This document shows positions 24,374 to 35,224 of a DNA stretch of 64,000 bases, piece by piece; position 1 is the first letter of the stretch, and each line of letters opens with the position of its first letter. A program made the translations under genes and the position numbers. The notes under the pieces were generated by a model. The model was not told where the DNA came from. It searched no databases and worked only from the letters and a program-made list of their open reading frames with translations. Origin of the DNA: Protula sp. h YS-2021 (lineage: Eukaryota > Annelida > Polychaeta > Sabellida > Serpulidae); NCBI GenBank assembly GCA_949752745.1, contig OX457029.1, positions 44,626,500-44,690,499 of the forward strand, written 5' to 3'.

Positions 24374-25326
24374 GGCATATTACGGAGATCAAAGATCAAC
24401 GTCTGTTCAACGCTTTTGGTACAGCGTTGAATATACGTTGGTTAAGTGATGTTGTTTTTTCACGTTGCTTTTTGGTTGCAACCAAACCCCACTTTCTCCG
24501 ATGTCTAATCACTCTCTTTAATATAAGGTTCGCTAGGCGTTGGAAACCAGACGTTGTGTTGGCGTTAAGGTCACAACCACACAACAACCTCATTATGTTA
24601 TTGTTCACCAGACTGATCGCTTCGGAGATAGACAAAAATGAGGACGTAAAATATGGGAATTACAGACGTGCGCAATTTTGCGTCTGTCCAACGTTAATGC
24701 AACGTCACAATGTTTCCTGGGCACCTTCGTTTCTGTTACTCGAAACTCCGGATGGTTTATCAATCCATAAATTATGACGCTGGAAGGCAAAATTTTAGTA
24801 GTATTTATGTGTTGGCAAAAATATAAATTATTCAACCTTGTTTGAGTACACCTTTCTTAACATAATTTCTGCCACACAAACATTGGATCCGTGACATTGA
24901 GTTTATAGATTTTTTGCAACTCTCTTTACTGGCACAACATTAAAGTGACTATCCCAAAAAATGAGATTATTGCGAGTAGAACACCGATATATTTCTGAGT
25001 GTTTCTCAACGCTACACTGTGTCGATAACTGATTCTTTTTTGTATTATTTTTTTTTACAGTTATGATTGTTCCAACAATAGTTCTATAATACATCGTTAA
25101 GTGACACTAAACTAAGGGGTATTAGTTCAATGAACTTGAAGGGCAGTCAGTGTCTTTTAGAAAGTTATTTCAGGCAACAAAACTACAATGCCAAAAAACG
25201 CAATGTGTAATAGGATAGTGTCACTTTTTTGGAATGAGAAGTTCTCACATAAAGTCCCGGAAATGATCCCGAGCGCAGAAGCCTTTTTTCTTGAATTGCG
25301 CTGCGTTTACATATAGGTTAACTCCC
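22999..25326. other. Intergenic stretch downstream of heparanase
   Basis: No supported gene. Holds AATAAA at 23391 and 23481 (candidate heparanase poly(A) signals), T-rich tracts at 23740-23755 and 24076-24144, a (TTA)n microsatellite at 24280-24374, and an AACGTTG-rich repeat at 24385-24725. The open frames at 24396-24835 cross that repeat and show no domain. Confidence 0.5.
24280..24374. repeat. (TTA)n microsatellite
   Basis: Pure trinucleotide run of roughly 30 copies. Confidence 0.95.
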
Positions 25327-25760
25327 TCATCCACATAGCACTCCCTCATCCACATGGCACTCCCTCATCACGGTGGTCACTCCCTCATCCACATAGCACT
25401 CCCTCATCACGATGGCACTCCCTCATCACGATGGCACTCCCTTATCCACATGGCACTCTCTTATCCACATGGCATTCCCTCATCCACATGGCACTCCCTC
25501 ATCAACGTGGTACTCCCTCATCCATATGGCACTCACTCATCCACATGGCACTCACTCATCCACATGGCACTCCCTCATCCACATGGCACTCCCTCATCAA
25601 CATGGCACTCCCTCGTCAACATGGCACTCCCTCATCACGATGGCACTCCCTCATCAACATGGCACTCCTTCATCCACATGGCACTCTCTCATCACGATGG
25701 CACTCCCTCATCAACATGGTACTCCCTTATCCACAGGGCCCTCCCTCATCCACATGGCTG
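25327..25760. repeat. 19-bp minisatellite, about 22 copies
   Basis: Unit CACTCCCTCATCCACATGG, with variants ending CACGATGG or CAACATGG. Because 19 leaves remainder 1 when divided by 3, all three + frames read the same cycle of residues and stay open for 134-144 codons. This explains the overlapping frames. Confidence 0.95.
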
Positions 25761-25841
25761 AGCGAACGCTGTTGTTTTTTACGGCTCACAGTAGTCGCTT
25801 GGTCGACCCGGGGTAGCGGAGTATGGGGGCGGGGGCGGGTG

Positions 25842-25935
25842 GCGACGAGTAGCTCAGCCGATTAGAACCCGTTTCGCCAATCACAAGGGTCTAAGTCGGT
25901 CCCTTGCCAGGGCGGCAAATAAGGGACTGACGCTT
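25842..25935 (+). repeat. tRNA-derived SINE head or tRNA pseudogene (candidate)
   Basis: TAGCTCAGCCGATTAGA at 25850-25866 matches a polymerase III A box. A degenerate B-box-like GGGTCTAAGTCGGTCCC follows at 25888-25904, and CAGGGCGGCAAATAA closes the block, as in tRNA-related SINEs. The B box lacks the GGTTCGA core, so a functional tRNA is unlikely. No second copy was found in the window. Confidence 0.45.
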
Positions 25936-27160
25936 TCGTTGACTTCTCAGCACCTTCGGGGGGAGGGGGCATTGGGTCCTTCGGCCATACATTAAAAAAG
26001 GCTTTCTTTAGAGGTAGAAGAGTGTTGCCGGAGTATTCGGTTTTATAATGGTTGTGGCATAATCTATTACGCGTACTCAATATCTTTACATCTTTACATT
26101 GCAGGCACTGTGGGCGTTAATAAAATAAACCGTAAATAAATAAAAAATATTATTTTGTTTGCGGCTTGTAATACCTCTGTGAAGAGTAACGATACGAAAA
26201 GTGCCTAAATAAACGCAAACGCAGAATGAAAAGACGAGGATTGTGGTTTGTTTTTTTTTTTTTTTTTTTTTTTTTTTTGGGCGGGGGGAGGAGGTGAGGG
26301 GATTCATTCAGAGACCAATTTAAGAAGGCCCCGCGTTGCGATTGAGTCATGCCGTGGTGTTATTTACGACAGTGCCTAATCTCCTTCGGAGTTAACTCAA
26401 GCAATATGACACAATTTAGATCTGTCTTAACCTGACTGATTTTCTGGAATTCGCGTTCCCAACAACAAGCTAATGCTTATATTTAATCTGAGGGGGTAAC
26501 TCAGACATGCGGGTGGATTAGCTTACTTTTTCAGGCTTTGTCAGTTCATAACAGCAATGCCCATACTTGTTGAAAAACACACAGACTTACTCCATCGCTA
26601 GTTATAAATTAATACTATATATCAATTTTACGCAGTGTTTAATGTAAACACGCGACACAGTACACGTCTGCAGAGGTCGTTTATTGAAAAACAAGGCCTA
26701 TCAGTTTACAATAGCTCCATGCGTGGATCCAGTTTTATAGCCATTGTTAAGCTGGTCTCCTAGCCAAATGTTTATTACGTGATTGCTTATTGAAGGACTT
26801 ATTACGAAGCCATTACATTGAAAGGATACGTGGTGAATAGTTGCAAGTATCAAGGAATTCATATGCAGTAATATTAAATGTGTCTTTATTTGCAAAGAAG
26901 TATCAGAGAAAGGTAAGACCAAGCTGAAGATTAAATTTATTTCTAAAGGGTATTATTTCAAATTTATGCACACGTGGAATATGCAGTCGGAATTCTGGCA
27001 CATCGCTTTAGAATCTGTCAAGGAAGTTCAAAACTCTTCCAAATCTTTTTTTCATGAGACAGGAATATCACCGGGGGTATGGGGAGTGGGCCACTGACAC
27101 CCTCTCCCATGAAACATAACCTAGAAATTCTGCTTCCACACATAAGTTCCAATGGGTATC
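25936..27160. other. Gene-free stretch
   Basis: No supported gene. A T run followed by a G-rich block lies at 26249-26300. The frames around it are poly-lysine or proline artefacts. Confidence 0.5.
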
Positions 27161-27164
27161 CCGA

Positions 27165-28152
27165 CAGAGGTAAACGGTCATCTGTCCCCCCCCCGGTCAA
27201 CTGCCCCCCGGTCAACTGCCCCCCCCCAGTCAACTGCCCCCTTTTTTGCAACCCGGTCAACTGCCCCCCCCCCCCAGTCAACTGCCCCCCCTTTTTTTGC
27301 AACCCGGTCGACTGCCATCCCCCCTGCAATTTGGCGGGGTCGTCATCTGCCCTCCTCCTTTTTTAGTGGAAAAAAATTCTTTAAAAAATTAAGCAATTGT
27401 GATGTCCCCGTCTACTTTGTCTCTGAAACAATTGATCTTCATTGCTCAATTCACCAATATTGATCTTAGGAGAGACTGATCCTTAAACTAATTGCAATTA
27501 GCTTCCTATTGGTGAATTGCAATTTGCAGTACATTCTCTAAAATAAATATAATTTTATTTATTGTGTCTTTGTAACCGAAGAACCCAAGAAAAATAGTAT
27601 ATGGTTGGGGCAAGCGACCACCCCCCCCCCCCACTTTGAAGGGGGGGGGGGGGCAGATGACCGGGATTCCCCGACAGAAGGTCCAGCGACACATCGCTGA
27701 TTAACAATTTAATGTGACACTGCAATAAAAAGTCATCATGGCCATTAATATTATATTTGTAATTTTATTTTACATGAATAGAAAAGATCCTGTTGAGTTT
27801 GGGTTTCGTAAATACTTGGCAGTAACTTTTCACTGTCCGAGTCGTGAATTCGGGCATTAAGTGGCGGTGAGGGAGGGGTATGGGGGGGGGTTAGGGGGCA
27901 ACCCTCTATAGCCCAGTTACATTGTGAATTGGCTACACATAAAACTGGCTCGAATTTTTGAGGTCATTTCAGGAACAGGATAGTCGCACTTCGCGAATCG
28001 CTCGCTTCGAGTATCTCTTGATTACTGAGGGACCGCCTCATAATGACTGTGCATACGTGCAACGCCTCCACTTTGAAGGGGGGGGGGGCAGTGACCGGGT
28101 TGCAAAAAAGGGGGGGCAGTTGACCGGGGGGCAGATGACCGTGTACCCATTA
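27165..28152. mobile_element. Fold-back repeat cluster with iterated GGTCAACTGCCCCC words
   Basis: The left arm (27171-27330) has five copies of GTCAACTGCC(CCC) or a near form after CGGTCATCTGTCCCC. The right arm (28060-28152) has the complement, ending GGGGGCAGATGACCG. The outermost AATGGGTA at 27151 pairs with TACCCATT at 28145-28152. An internal arm at 27612-27675 ends GGGCAGATGACCGGGATTCC. Arms carry C or G runs and TTTTTTGCAACCCGGTC. No transposase. Confidence 0.6.
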
Positions 28153-28429
28153 TGGGCCGTAGGCCAACTGGACAGTCACCGACTGAAACACTCCACGCAC
28201 TCCAAGTAAGGGAGTTAAGGATGGACAGATAACTTGGGTACAAACAGTGAGAATGAGGAGCCCAGTACTACGTAATATCCCAACATATTCTTCAACAAGA
28301 TTTACACAATGATGTTCCTCTGTTTCTTGTCATTTGTAGTTTTCATTAACAACATTATTCCGATAGTTTCTCTGACAATATGAATGAGAACATATTTCTC
28401 AAAGCTGAAATATTAAACACTTGTCCAAA

Positions 28430-28680
28430 AATCATTTTCTCTGTTCGAGCAGAATTTTGAAACTTTTTCAGTCAAGTTTTGCTTTGCTTTTCCTTTGCAG
28501 ACAATTTTTTTAGATTCCGAAAGAACTTTGTAAGCACTTTCTACAAAATCTTTTTACCAATTCCAAAACTTGAAAAACAGCTTGGCTACTTATTCTGTGA
28601 AACTACATCTCTCCTCCCACCCGCCCCCACCAAGAATTGTGCGTAACTAAAGCTACTGATTTATATCAACATTCAGTTTA
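28430..28680 (+). repeat. Dispersed repeat flanking the ATP-grasp-like gene, copy 1 (partial)
   Basis: Shares the TCATTTTCTC...GAGCAGAATTTT start, TTCCGAAAGAACTTT, and the downstream TAACTAAAGCTACTGATTTA / CAACATTCAG block with the copies at 30035-30640 and 35225-35870. Confidence 0.6.
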
Positions 28681-28785
28681 TTTAAAATGACCGGGTAAGA
28701 TTTTGCATCCACTGGTTGCAAAAAAGGGAGGGCAGATGATAAGGGGGGGGCAGTTGACCGGGGGCAGATGACCGGGATTCGATGT
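28681..28785. repeat. Isolated arm of the GTCAACTGCCCCC fold-back family
   Basis: TGGTTGCAAAAAAGGGAGGG, a G run, then CAGTTGACCGGGGGCAGATG ACCGGGATTC-type end. It matches the right arm at 28080-28140 and sits inside repeat copy 1's continuation. Confidence 0.6.
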
Positions 28786-29005
28786 TTTTTCATCTTGATC
28801 AAAGAGTGATCGCAATTGCAATTTGATAAGACTATTAGCATTAACACAATTAATAACTGTGAGATAACACAATTAGCATCAACGCAATTACAGAACTCGA
28901 ATGCAATCAAAACCCCTCTGTCAAAACAAACACCCAATTAACGGAGATTCAGTCCGCACAAAGTTAACAGCAGATTAGTGAAACACCCACACCCCGACCC
29001 AAGAG

Positions 29006-29815
29006 CCGGTGTAACAGGCTATCTTACGCCCCCCCTGTACAGCTCCCCCCCCCCCTTCACGGGGGGGGGGAAGCTAGACTAGGCTATCTTCCCCCCCCCC
29101 CCTCTGGGATATTTTGCCCCCCCCCCATAAAAAACCGAATAAATGAAACAAATACTGAACTGCAACAGAAATTTCAATGGTAAATGATCTCTATACAGTA
29201 CCATTTCTTCTGTGCTTGAAAATTATCAAGTTTTTGCGTAATTCAACAGTCATTTACACAATTCACTGCAGTCACTGCGCTTTTGGTCCAACCAGGTCAA
29301 TGCCGATTTATTTTCATTTATTTTTATTTATTTTATTTATTTTCATTCACTACTTCTACTTGTAATTAATTTACAATCAAAATAAAAAAATGAAATGCTC
29401 ATACCCTTTTGCATACCCTTTTAAACTTCTCAATTCGGAGTAAACTTTTGCCGCAAAATCCATTTCCTTGAGATTGTTTGTACTGTTATGCATTACTGTC
29501 GAATACAATTGATCAATCAAAATGGATTATAAAAAGAGATGTGGCTTTATTGCAGTCAACGCTAAATCCCCGATAACTGTGAATAGAGAGCGAGTATACA
29601 GACGGATTACCCTTTATGTAAAATACAACTAAAAAAACTTCTATTTTAGGGGGGGGGGGCAAAATATCCCAAGTGGGGGGAAGCTGAACAGGGGGCAGAA
29701 TATCCCAGAGAAGGGTAAGATAGCCTACTCCAGCTTCCCCAGGGGGGAAGCTAGACTAGGCTAGCTTGCCCCCGGGGGGAAGCTATACAGGGGGCAAGAT
29801 ATACTGTTACACCGG
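29006..29815. mobile_element. Fold-back element with CCGGTGTAACAG tips, 810 bp
   Basis: Left tip CCGGTGTAACAGGCTATCTT; the right tip is its complement, ending GTTACACCGG at 29815. Each arm (about 110-170 bases) iterates words of the type GGGGGGAAGCTAGACTAGGC and GGGCAAAATATCCC, with C or G runs. The interior is AT-rich and has no transposase. No clear target duplication was seen. It shares its outermost bases with the element at 58505-59063. Confidence 0.75.
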
Positions 29816-30034
29816 AGATGTATTCAATAGAAAGTGAACAGCGATTCGGGATATCACTACACCCGCTGCCCTGTTATCCCCAAAATAACTTGATTTTTTA
29901 ATTTAATTTCACAGAGATACTATTATAATAAAAAATTAAAATATTATAATAATAAAAAATGGAGGGGGGGGGGTCTGTCTCTACCACTGCAAAAAAGGGG
30001 GGTCTGTGACTGGGGGGTGGTCCGTTCACTTTCT

Positions 30035-30640
30035 CCCTTCGAGTAGAATTTTACCTACTTTTCAGCCTGATTTTGATTCGCTGTTCCGTTCAGACAAGAC
30101 AACAGCTTTTTCATGTTCCTTTCTAAGGTACTTTTTGCCGGTTCGAAACCTTTAATAGATATAATATAGCTTTTATACTTACTCTATGAAACGGTATCCC
30201 ACCCCACCCCCCCCCCCCCACCCTCCATCTCGAAAAGAAAAGTGTGTAACTAAAGCTGATAATTTATATGAACATTCAGGTGTCCTGACATTTGATCTAG
30301 CGACATTTGATCGAAATCTGCAGGGTACAAAAAGGGCCAGTATGGTCACAGGAATAGACTTGCGAAGTCTTAATAAAGCATACATCATTTATGTAATGCA
30401 CCGTGTGGCTGTTTGTAATGCTTGTGCAAATGTTGCCGCAGCCCTTGCTTTGGTGATAAAAAAATCACGGTTTTTTTTGTTTTGTTTCTCAATTTGATCA
30501 TGAAAATGACAACAAAGGCGAAAACAAAAAGCAATATGCACAACTTCAGATCAAGTGCTATATATCTGCGAGATTTGGAAGGTCCTAGGACCAGTATGGC
30601 CAGACGTGGGTACATACCAACTGATCAGCGGACAAGTGGC
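30035..30640 (+). repeat. Dispersed repeat flanking the ATP-grasp-like gene, copy 2
   Basis: Matches 35225-35870 in the same orientation through landmarks in order: TCACTTTCTCCCTTCGAGTA, GACAAGACAA, CTCTATGAAACG, GCTTGTGCAAATG, GCGAAAACAAAAA, TGCACAACTTCAGAT, GGTCCTAGGACCAGTATGG. A C run interrupts it at 30208-30218. The 29945-30030 block before it has G runs and GGGGTCTGTGACTGG and looks like another fold-back arm. Confidence 0.7.
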
Positions 30641-30814
30641 CACCTGCTGTGGTGACCAGCAGACAAACAACCAGCTACCACACTGACTACCTTAATTAGG
30701 CCCAGTCTACCAGCCGCCTTCATGCCCTCAATAATCCCAATCCCCAGGCGCACGCACACGCAGTTAATCGCCTAATCCCCGAAGTAATTGACAACGACAA
30801 CACAAGATAAAACA

Positions 30815-30938
30815 TAAACCCTTTTGTCCAACTTTTCATTCAGAGCCGTTTTGGAAAAGGTCCTTTTGGAAAAGGCCGTTTTGGGAAATGCCCTTATGTC
30901 CAAGGTCCTTTTGTCCAGGGCCTTTCTGTCCCGGATTC
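30815..30938. mobile_element. Single arm of the CAGAAGGGCC fold-back family
   Basis: Contains CCTTTTGTCCAACTTTTCAT, GGAAAAGGCCGTTTTGGGAA and the tip CTGTCCCGGATTCCG. It is nearly the same as the right arm of the complete element at 52319-53078. The opposite arm is missing, so this is a truncated copy. Confidence 0.7.
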
Positions 30939-32033
30939 CGAATATATATATGTCAAAGAACCAGATCCAATAAATACTAACCGATGCCATGTGTGCATAA
31001 AAAGCTTCAAAAAATACCATCGAAGACAGGAAAATGCCGCAGGCTGGATATTATCTCGAGTCTCGAGTTCTGTCAGTACAAAACAGCCTGACTATATTCA
31101 ACACGTGCAGATATTTATTCCTAACACTGGACACGCGTCGCACAATATGAATGATAATAAAAGACCAAATTTTATCTCAATTATAATGGTGTTCATTAGG
31201 TCCTTCCCTTTGTCCCACAACGGGAGTATTTCTTGTTTTGTTTTCCTTCTCCCGTTTGAAGAAAGGGCAGTAATCCGCGGTAAAAACACGATCCATGTGC
31301 ATTGTTATCACACAAATCATGTATTCAACGTGTACAATGGAAATTTACATACAAATATTATCTATGAGCACTTAATTCTGTCATGATGATTGTGTACATG
31401 TTGTGGTGTTGTTATACCACCAAGTTAAATTGATTTTATTTGATTAACCTTACTGCCGTGTGCTTGTTAAAGGAATTTTCACAAAGAATGTTTGATGGGA
31501 AATTCAGTAATTCAAGCCTCTGTTTAGAATTTCACTCTTTAAAAAAGGGATATTATTAGCAAGGATTTTTTTACAGCGATTTGTCTTCGCTACTCGAGCA
31601 ATGCTTTGTAACACGTTTCGTGCATCAAACAACATTGTTTCGTTGTAACACCCTTAACTAAAATAGCAGATTATAAATATTGGACATATTAAATGAATGC
31701 ATATTAAACATGAAATATTACACGGTAAGCATTAAACAATGTTAAGTAAAATCATACGATGATTGTTTTGTCAGAATAATCAGAAAAAATTTAACATGGT
31801 TTTTTTTTTAATCAGCATAATCGGAAGTTTTTCACTGTTGCCCGAAAGTTATTTGCAATCACAGAAAAGTCAAGCAAATGTGCTAACTGTAAATGTTTTT
31901 GTGCATAATAAATATATCACTCAATTGATACTTGATCGAGTTCTGGCATATACATATATATATATAAAAAGATTAATATGCGTTTGTTAAGTGTTTCAAA
32001 ATACATAATAACAGCCATTACTGTGCCTTGCAG
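30939..32033. other. Presumed 5' region of the ATP-grasp-like gene
   Basis: No supported coding exon. The frame at 30991-31386 is unrecognised. A good splice acceptor (CTGTGCCTTGCAG) ends at 32033, three bases before the ATG at 32037, so an upstream non-coding exon probably exists in or beyond this stretch. Confidence 0.4.
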
Positions 32034-32036
32034 AGG

Positions 32037-33386
32037 ATGAATCGAGTGCTGGTACTAGCCGACTCACTTGGCCAGGCCGAGGAACTGCAGCGCCATATAT
32101 CAGGCCAGAAAGACTCCGACTGTAAGTTCATCTATCCAGCTGGCATCAGCCAGGAAAAGGCTAACTTCGACACACTGCTCAAAGACTGCCGAGAGGTGAT
32201 CAAAGAAGAAGATATCGATACTGTGATATGCATGCATCCCGAAAATTACCTTATCCATTCGATTCTTCACAAGGAATTTCCGATGATGAGAGGGCCATCT
32301 TTTGAATCAGTGCTGTTGTGCCTCCACAGATACTACAGCAATAAGATCCTGCTGACTGGGTTTAATTTAAACTTTGAATCCGTTGAAGTTGACGATGCTG
32401 AAAAAGAAGCCTATGATGCGGCTTTTGAAGAAATCGACGATCCAGCTGTGCTAATGGACGCCTTGAAAACAAGTTCATCCCTCGCTAAGAAAATATCAGC
32501 GAATGATTTATCTCCAAAAGAGATAGAAAGCCTTAGGGATGTAATAATGTCAAACCACGAGCGTTTCAAATCCCTTTTTGGGCACAATATCGAAAAGGAG
32601 AAGCATCCTTTGGTGTTTGAGCCACTGTGTGTGGTGAGTGAGGACTGGAAGGCGTACGATGGTGAGGTGACTTACCACCAGGTTGAATGTTGTATCTGTG
32701 AAGACGAACTCGTGCCGTGGGCTATCACCGACCTTATCCTGACCAACGGCAAGCATCGTTGCCTTAAGTACGTCAGCATCCCGACCACTCTGAAGGAAAC
32801 GTCACAGCATGAGATCTGGGGAACTGTCGGCATCATTTCACAGAGAATGATGAGTTTTGGATTCACCAATCAGTTCTTTAATCTCCTGGTGTTATGTACC
32901 AAAGATGGTGGAATCAAAGTTGTTGATTTGGACTGTGGTATAATTGCCAACAACACCGCTCTGTATAAACACGTGCTTAATCAAGGGGATAATCTCAAAG
33001 CGTGTGTCCAGCTCGGAAAGGGACAAATAGTCCGTGAACCTAAAATCAACCCCCGGAAGCACAGCATCCGCGCTGAATTACGCACCTTTTCCGATTCGAC
33101 GGTCGACCAGGTGATCGATCTGAAGAGCGCCAGACAGGCTCACGAGGTTGAGCTCCTCGTTAGCCACCTGGATACGGAAATCAGACAAGATCCGGTTGAT
33201 GGAGGGATGCATCTCGCGAATGTTTACATCAATGCACAAGACCTTGACGGTTGTTTTAATGAATTGAAAAGCAAACTTGACACAATAGTTCAACCAAAAA
33301 GCAAAATGAACTGGAAGTTTGACTCACCAAAGGTAGCACTTGCCGAGTTGAATGAAAACGGGCATGCTCAAGATAAATTGATTTGA
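32037..33386 (+). CDS. ATP-grasp-like protein, single coding exon, 449 residues
   Basis: A long intact frame with complex, non-repetitive composition. Residues 1-10 (MNRVLVLADS) and IDTVICMHPENYLIHSIL at about 60-77 look like the Rossmann-type pre-ATP-grasp domain. RGPSFES at 85-91 with Lys103 downstream resembles the GPS...K entry to an ATP-grasp fold. HPLVFEPL, VECCICEDELVPWAITD and a late GGIKVVDLDCGI (about 291-302) sit where ATP-grasp enzymes have the ATP lysine, the hinge glutamate and the metal-binding E.N motif. The metal motif is altered (D.D), so catalysis is uncertain. The family usually makes amide or peptide-like bonds with ATP; the substrate here is unknown. The start is the ATG at 32037, just after a likely splice acceptor; the in-frame TTG at 32028 lies in the intron. 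The fold assignment is my inference from patterns. No membrane segment or signal is seen. Confidence 0.75.
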   Translation: MNRVLVLADSLGQAEELQRHISGQKDSDCKFIYPAGISQEKANFDTLLKDCREVIKEEDIDTVICMHPENYLIHSILHKEFPMMRGPSFESVLLCLHRYYSNKILLTGFNLNFESVEVDDAEKEAYDAAFEEIDDPAVLMDALKTSSSLAKKISANDLSPKEIESLRDVIMSNHERFKSLFGHNIEKEKHPLVFEPLCVVSEDWKAYDGEVTYHQVECCICEDELVPWAITDLILTNGKHRCLKYVSIPTTLKETSQHEIWGTVGIISQRMMSFGFTNQFFNLLVLCTKDGGIKVVDLDCGIIANNTALYKHVLNQGDNLKACVQLGKGQIVREPKINPRKHSIRAELRTFSDSTVDQVIDLKSARQAHEVELLVSHLDTEIRQDPVDGGMHLANVYINAQDLDGCFNELKSKLDTIVQPKSKMNWKFDSPKVALAELNENGHAQDKLI

Positions 33387-35224
33387 GACATTGTATTTGG
33401 CAGTCGAAATCAGCTCTCGTTGCGGAGGGCAAACTGGTGTTCAAGCGGGAAGTTATACACGGAATTACTGTCATTTTAATGAGTGTACCCAAAGCTGAGT
33501 CAGCTGTACATTTACCGGTGCCACTATGCAGAATCGAGGAGTCTACAATCTCTTTGTTTTATAACTCTGTAGGAAACAAATTGTTATTATTTCTGTTGCC
33601 ATATCTAGAAGCTGTTCGCCTTGTGTATGGTCGAAATATCCCTGAATTATCACGCTTTGGTGCCTGTACGGAATCTAATTGTGGAAAAAGAACGAAGAAA
33701 CCATCGAGCGATAGACTGTATCATAAGGTGCACCGGAGGGATATGTTCACTCTTTGGCGGATCAAACACACTATGACGTTATAAGGAGGGTGGGAGGGGT
33801 GCAGATTCTTTTTCGAAAGCATTACATTATATTATACTATACTTTCCGTTTGGATCCTCCTCAGACCCAAAGGCTTGATAGGCCTGTTAGTTCTACAAAA
33901 CAACTAACATGCTATATCAATAGGATCTTCTTATTGCAACGATGAGCCCGCTTTAGCAGATTACCTGTGGGTGACACGCAGTGCTTTAAATAGCATTATA
34001 CTAATGAGAAAATATGAAAAAAATGAGCATGTGTTTAAACCATTATAACGCCGTAGTTATGTCATCACCGACGAACTGGAGAGCATTTTTGTTGAACGGG
34101 CAGTTGGAAGAGTGCGTTGTGTTTCTGGTGAATCTTGGTGCAGCCATACACATGTCCGTTGTTGTTTTAACAATGCAATATACATTAAAACTGACCAAAA
34201 AAATCAAGTATTTCTACCACTGACATGTATGACATGTTTATACGATGACATGTTTTCTATGCCTGGCATGTCTGGTATGCTTCTATGATTGACATGACTG
34301 ACATACTTCTACTTGTTTGACTTGTTTCTACAACTGACACACAGCTGACCAGGTTTATCGTTTTGTTTCATTCAGGTAGATAGAGCTCTTCCCCTTAATT
34401 CAACCAGATTGCTTCTGAAAATTTGCTTAAATGGATAAAGTCACCATTTTTTTGCAAAATGCAACTCGAATAAATTGCTTAGGCAAATTTGCAAATTGAA
34501 AAGGACATCGCCGATTTTAAGTTTGATTAGCTGCATGCAACAGTTTTGGGTAAATTCAGAAATACAACGTGAAAAGGGGACAGGAGGGGGAGGGGTGAGG
34601 GGGTAGGGGCCTTTTCCTAGCCAACACAAGTATGAACAAATGCAAATGCAAAATAGTCTTCTAAAGTTCACATGATAGGCATAACTCGTGGTTTGTTCGC
34701 GCACCTCTCCCCCCTCACCGATTCCTGAATCCACCGCAGCATCCAGTCAATGATTTACTTCTTTAACATATTAAAACAAAGTAAATAAATTTGTATAATG
34801 AATACATACTTTAAAATAATATGTGCACTTGCTGGTTGGTTGTAAATATACTGTTGACCGTTCTACATACAACACAATGCCTTACAAATTATCCATTAGC
34901 TGCGTGAAATATATATTTGTGGCAGTTGTAAAATAAACGAATACCAAAACTATCACTGTACAGTATGTGTTTTGTCTGTACTTGTTGACCATGTTACTGG
35001 TCATCTTAATCATGTGAGTTGCCGCTTGCATGAGTGTCAATTTTGACACCATGTCCCAGTAACTCTCAATTTAAAATAACGAGGAAAAAACCTTTTGTTG
35101 TGTCGGAGAGTAGACAAGTAATAAACTTGATTGAGAGAAATTGAAGAAACATGTTTATTTAAAAGAAAACGAGAATCTGTTTCTCAAAGGTAAAATATTA
35201 AATACTAGGCCAAACGTAATATTT
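33387..35224. other. 3' UTR and intergenic stretch after the ATP-grasp-like gene
   Basis: No further supported gene. A degenerate tandem of GACATG-type words (TGACATGT, TGGCATGTCTGG) runs at about 34220-34350. AATAAA-type signals occur near 34785 and 34933. The frames at 33383-33784 and 34014-34223 show no domain. Confidence 0.4.

Noticed and set aside
25354..25865. Three long overlapping + strand frames rich in His, Pro and Ser
   Set aside because: Product of the 19-bp minisatellite; all frames carry the same cycle.
27018..27463. Overlapping proline/cysteine or glycine-rich frames on both strands
   Set aside because: Translations of the C-run fold-back arm with GTCAACTGCCCC words.
32028..32036. 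Upstream in-frame TTG as start of the ATP-grasp-like protein
   Set aside because: The stretch CTTGCAG is a splice acceptor; the ATG at 32037 follows it directly.
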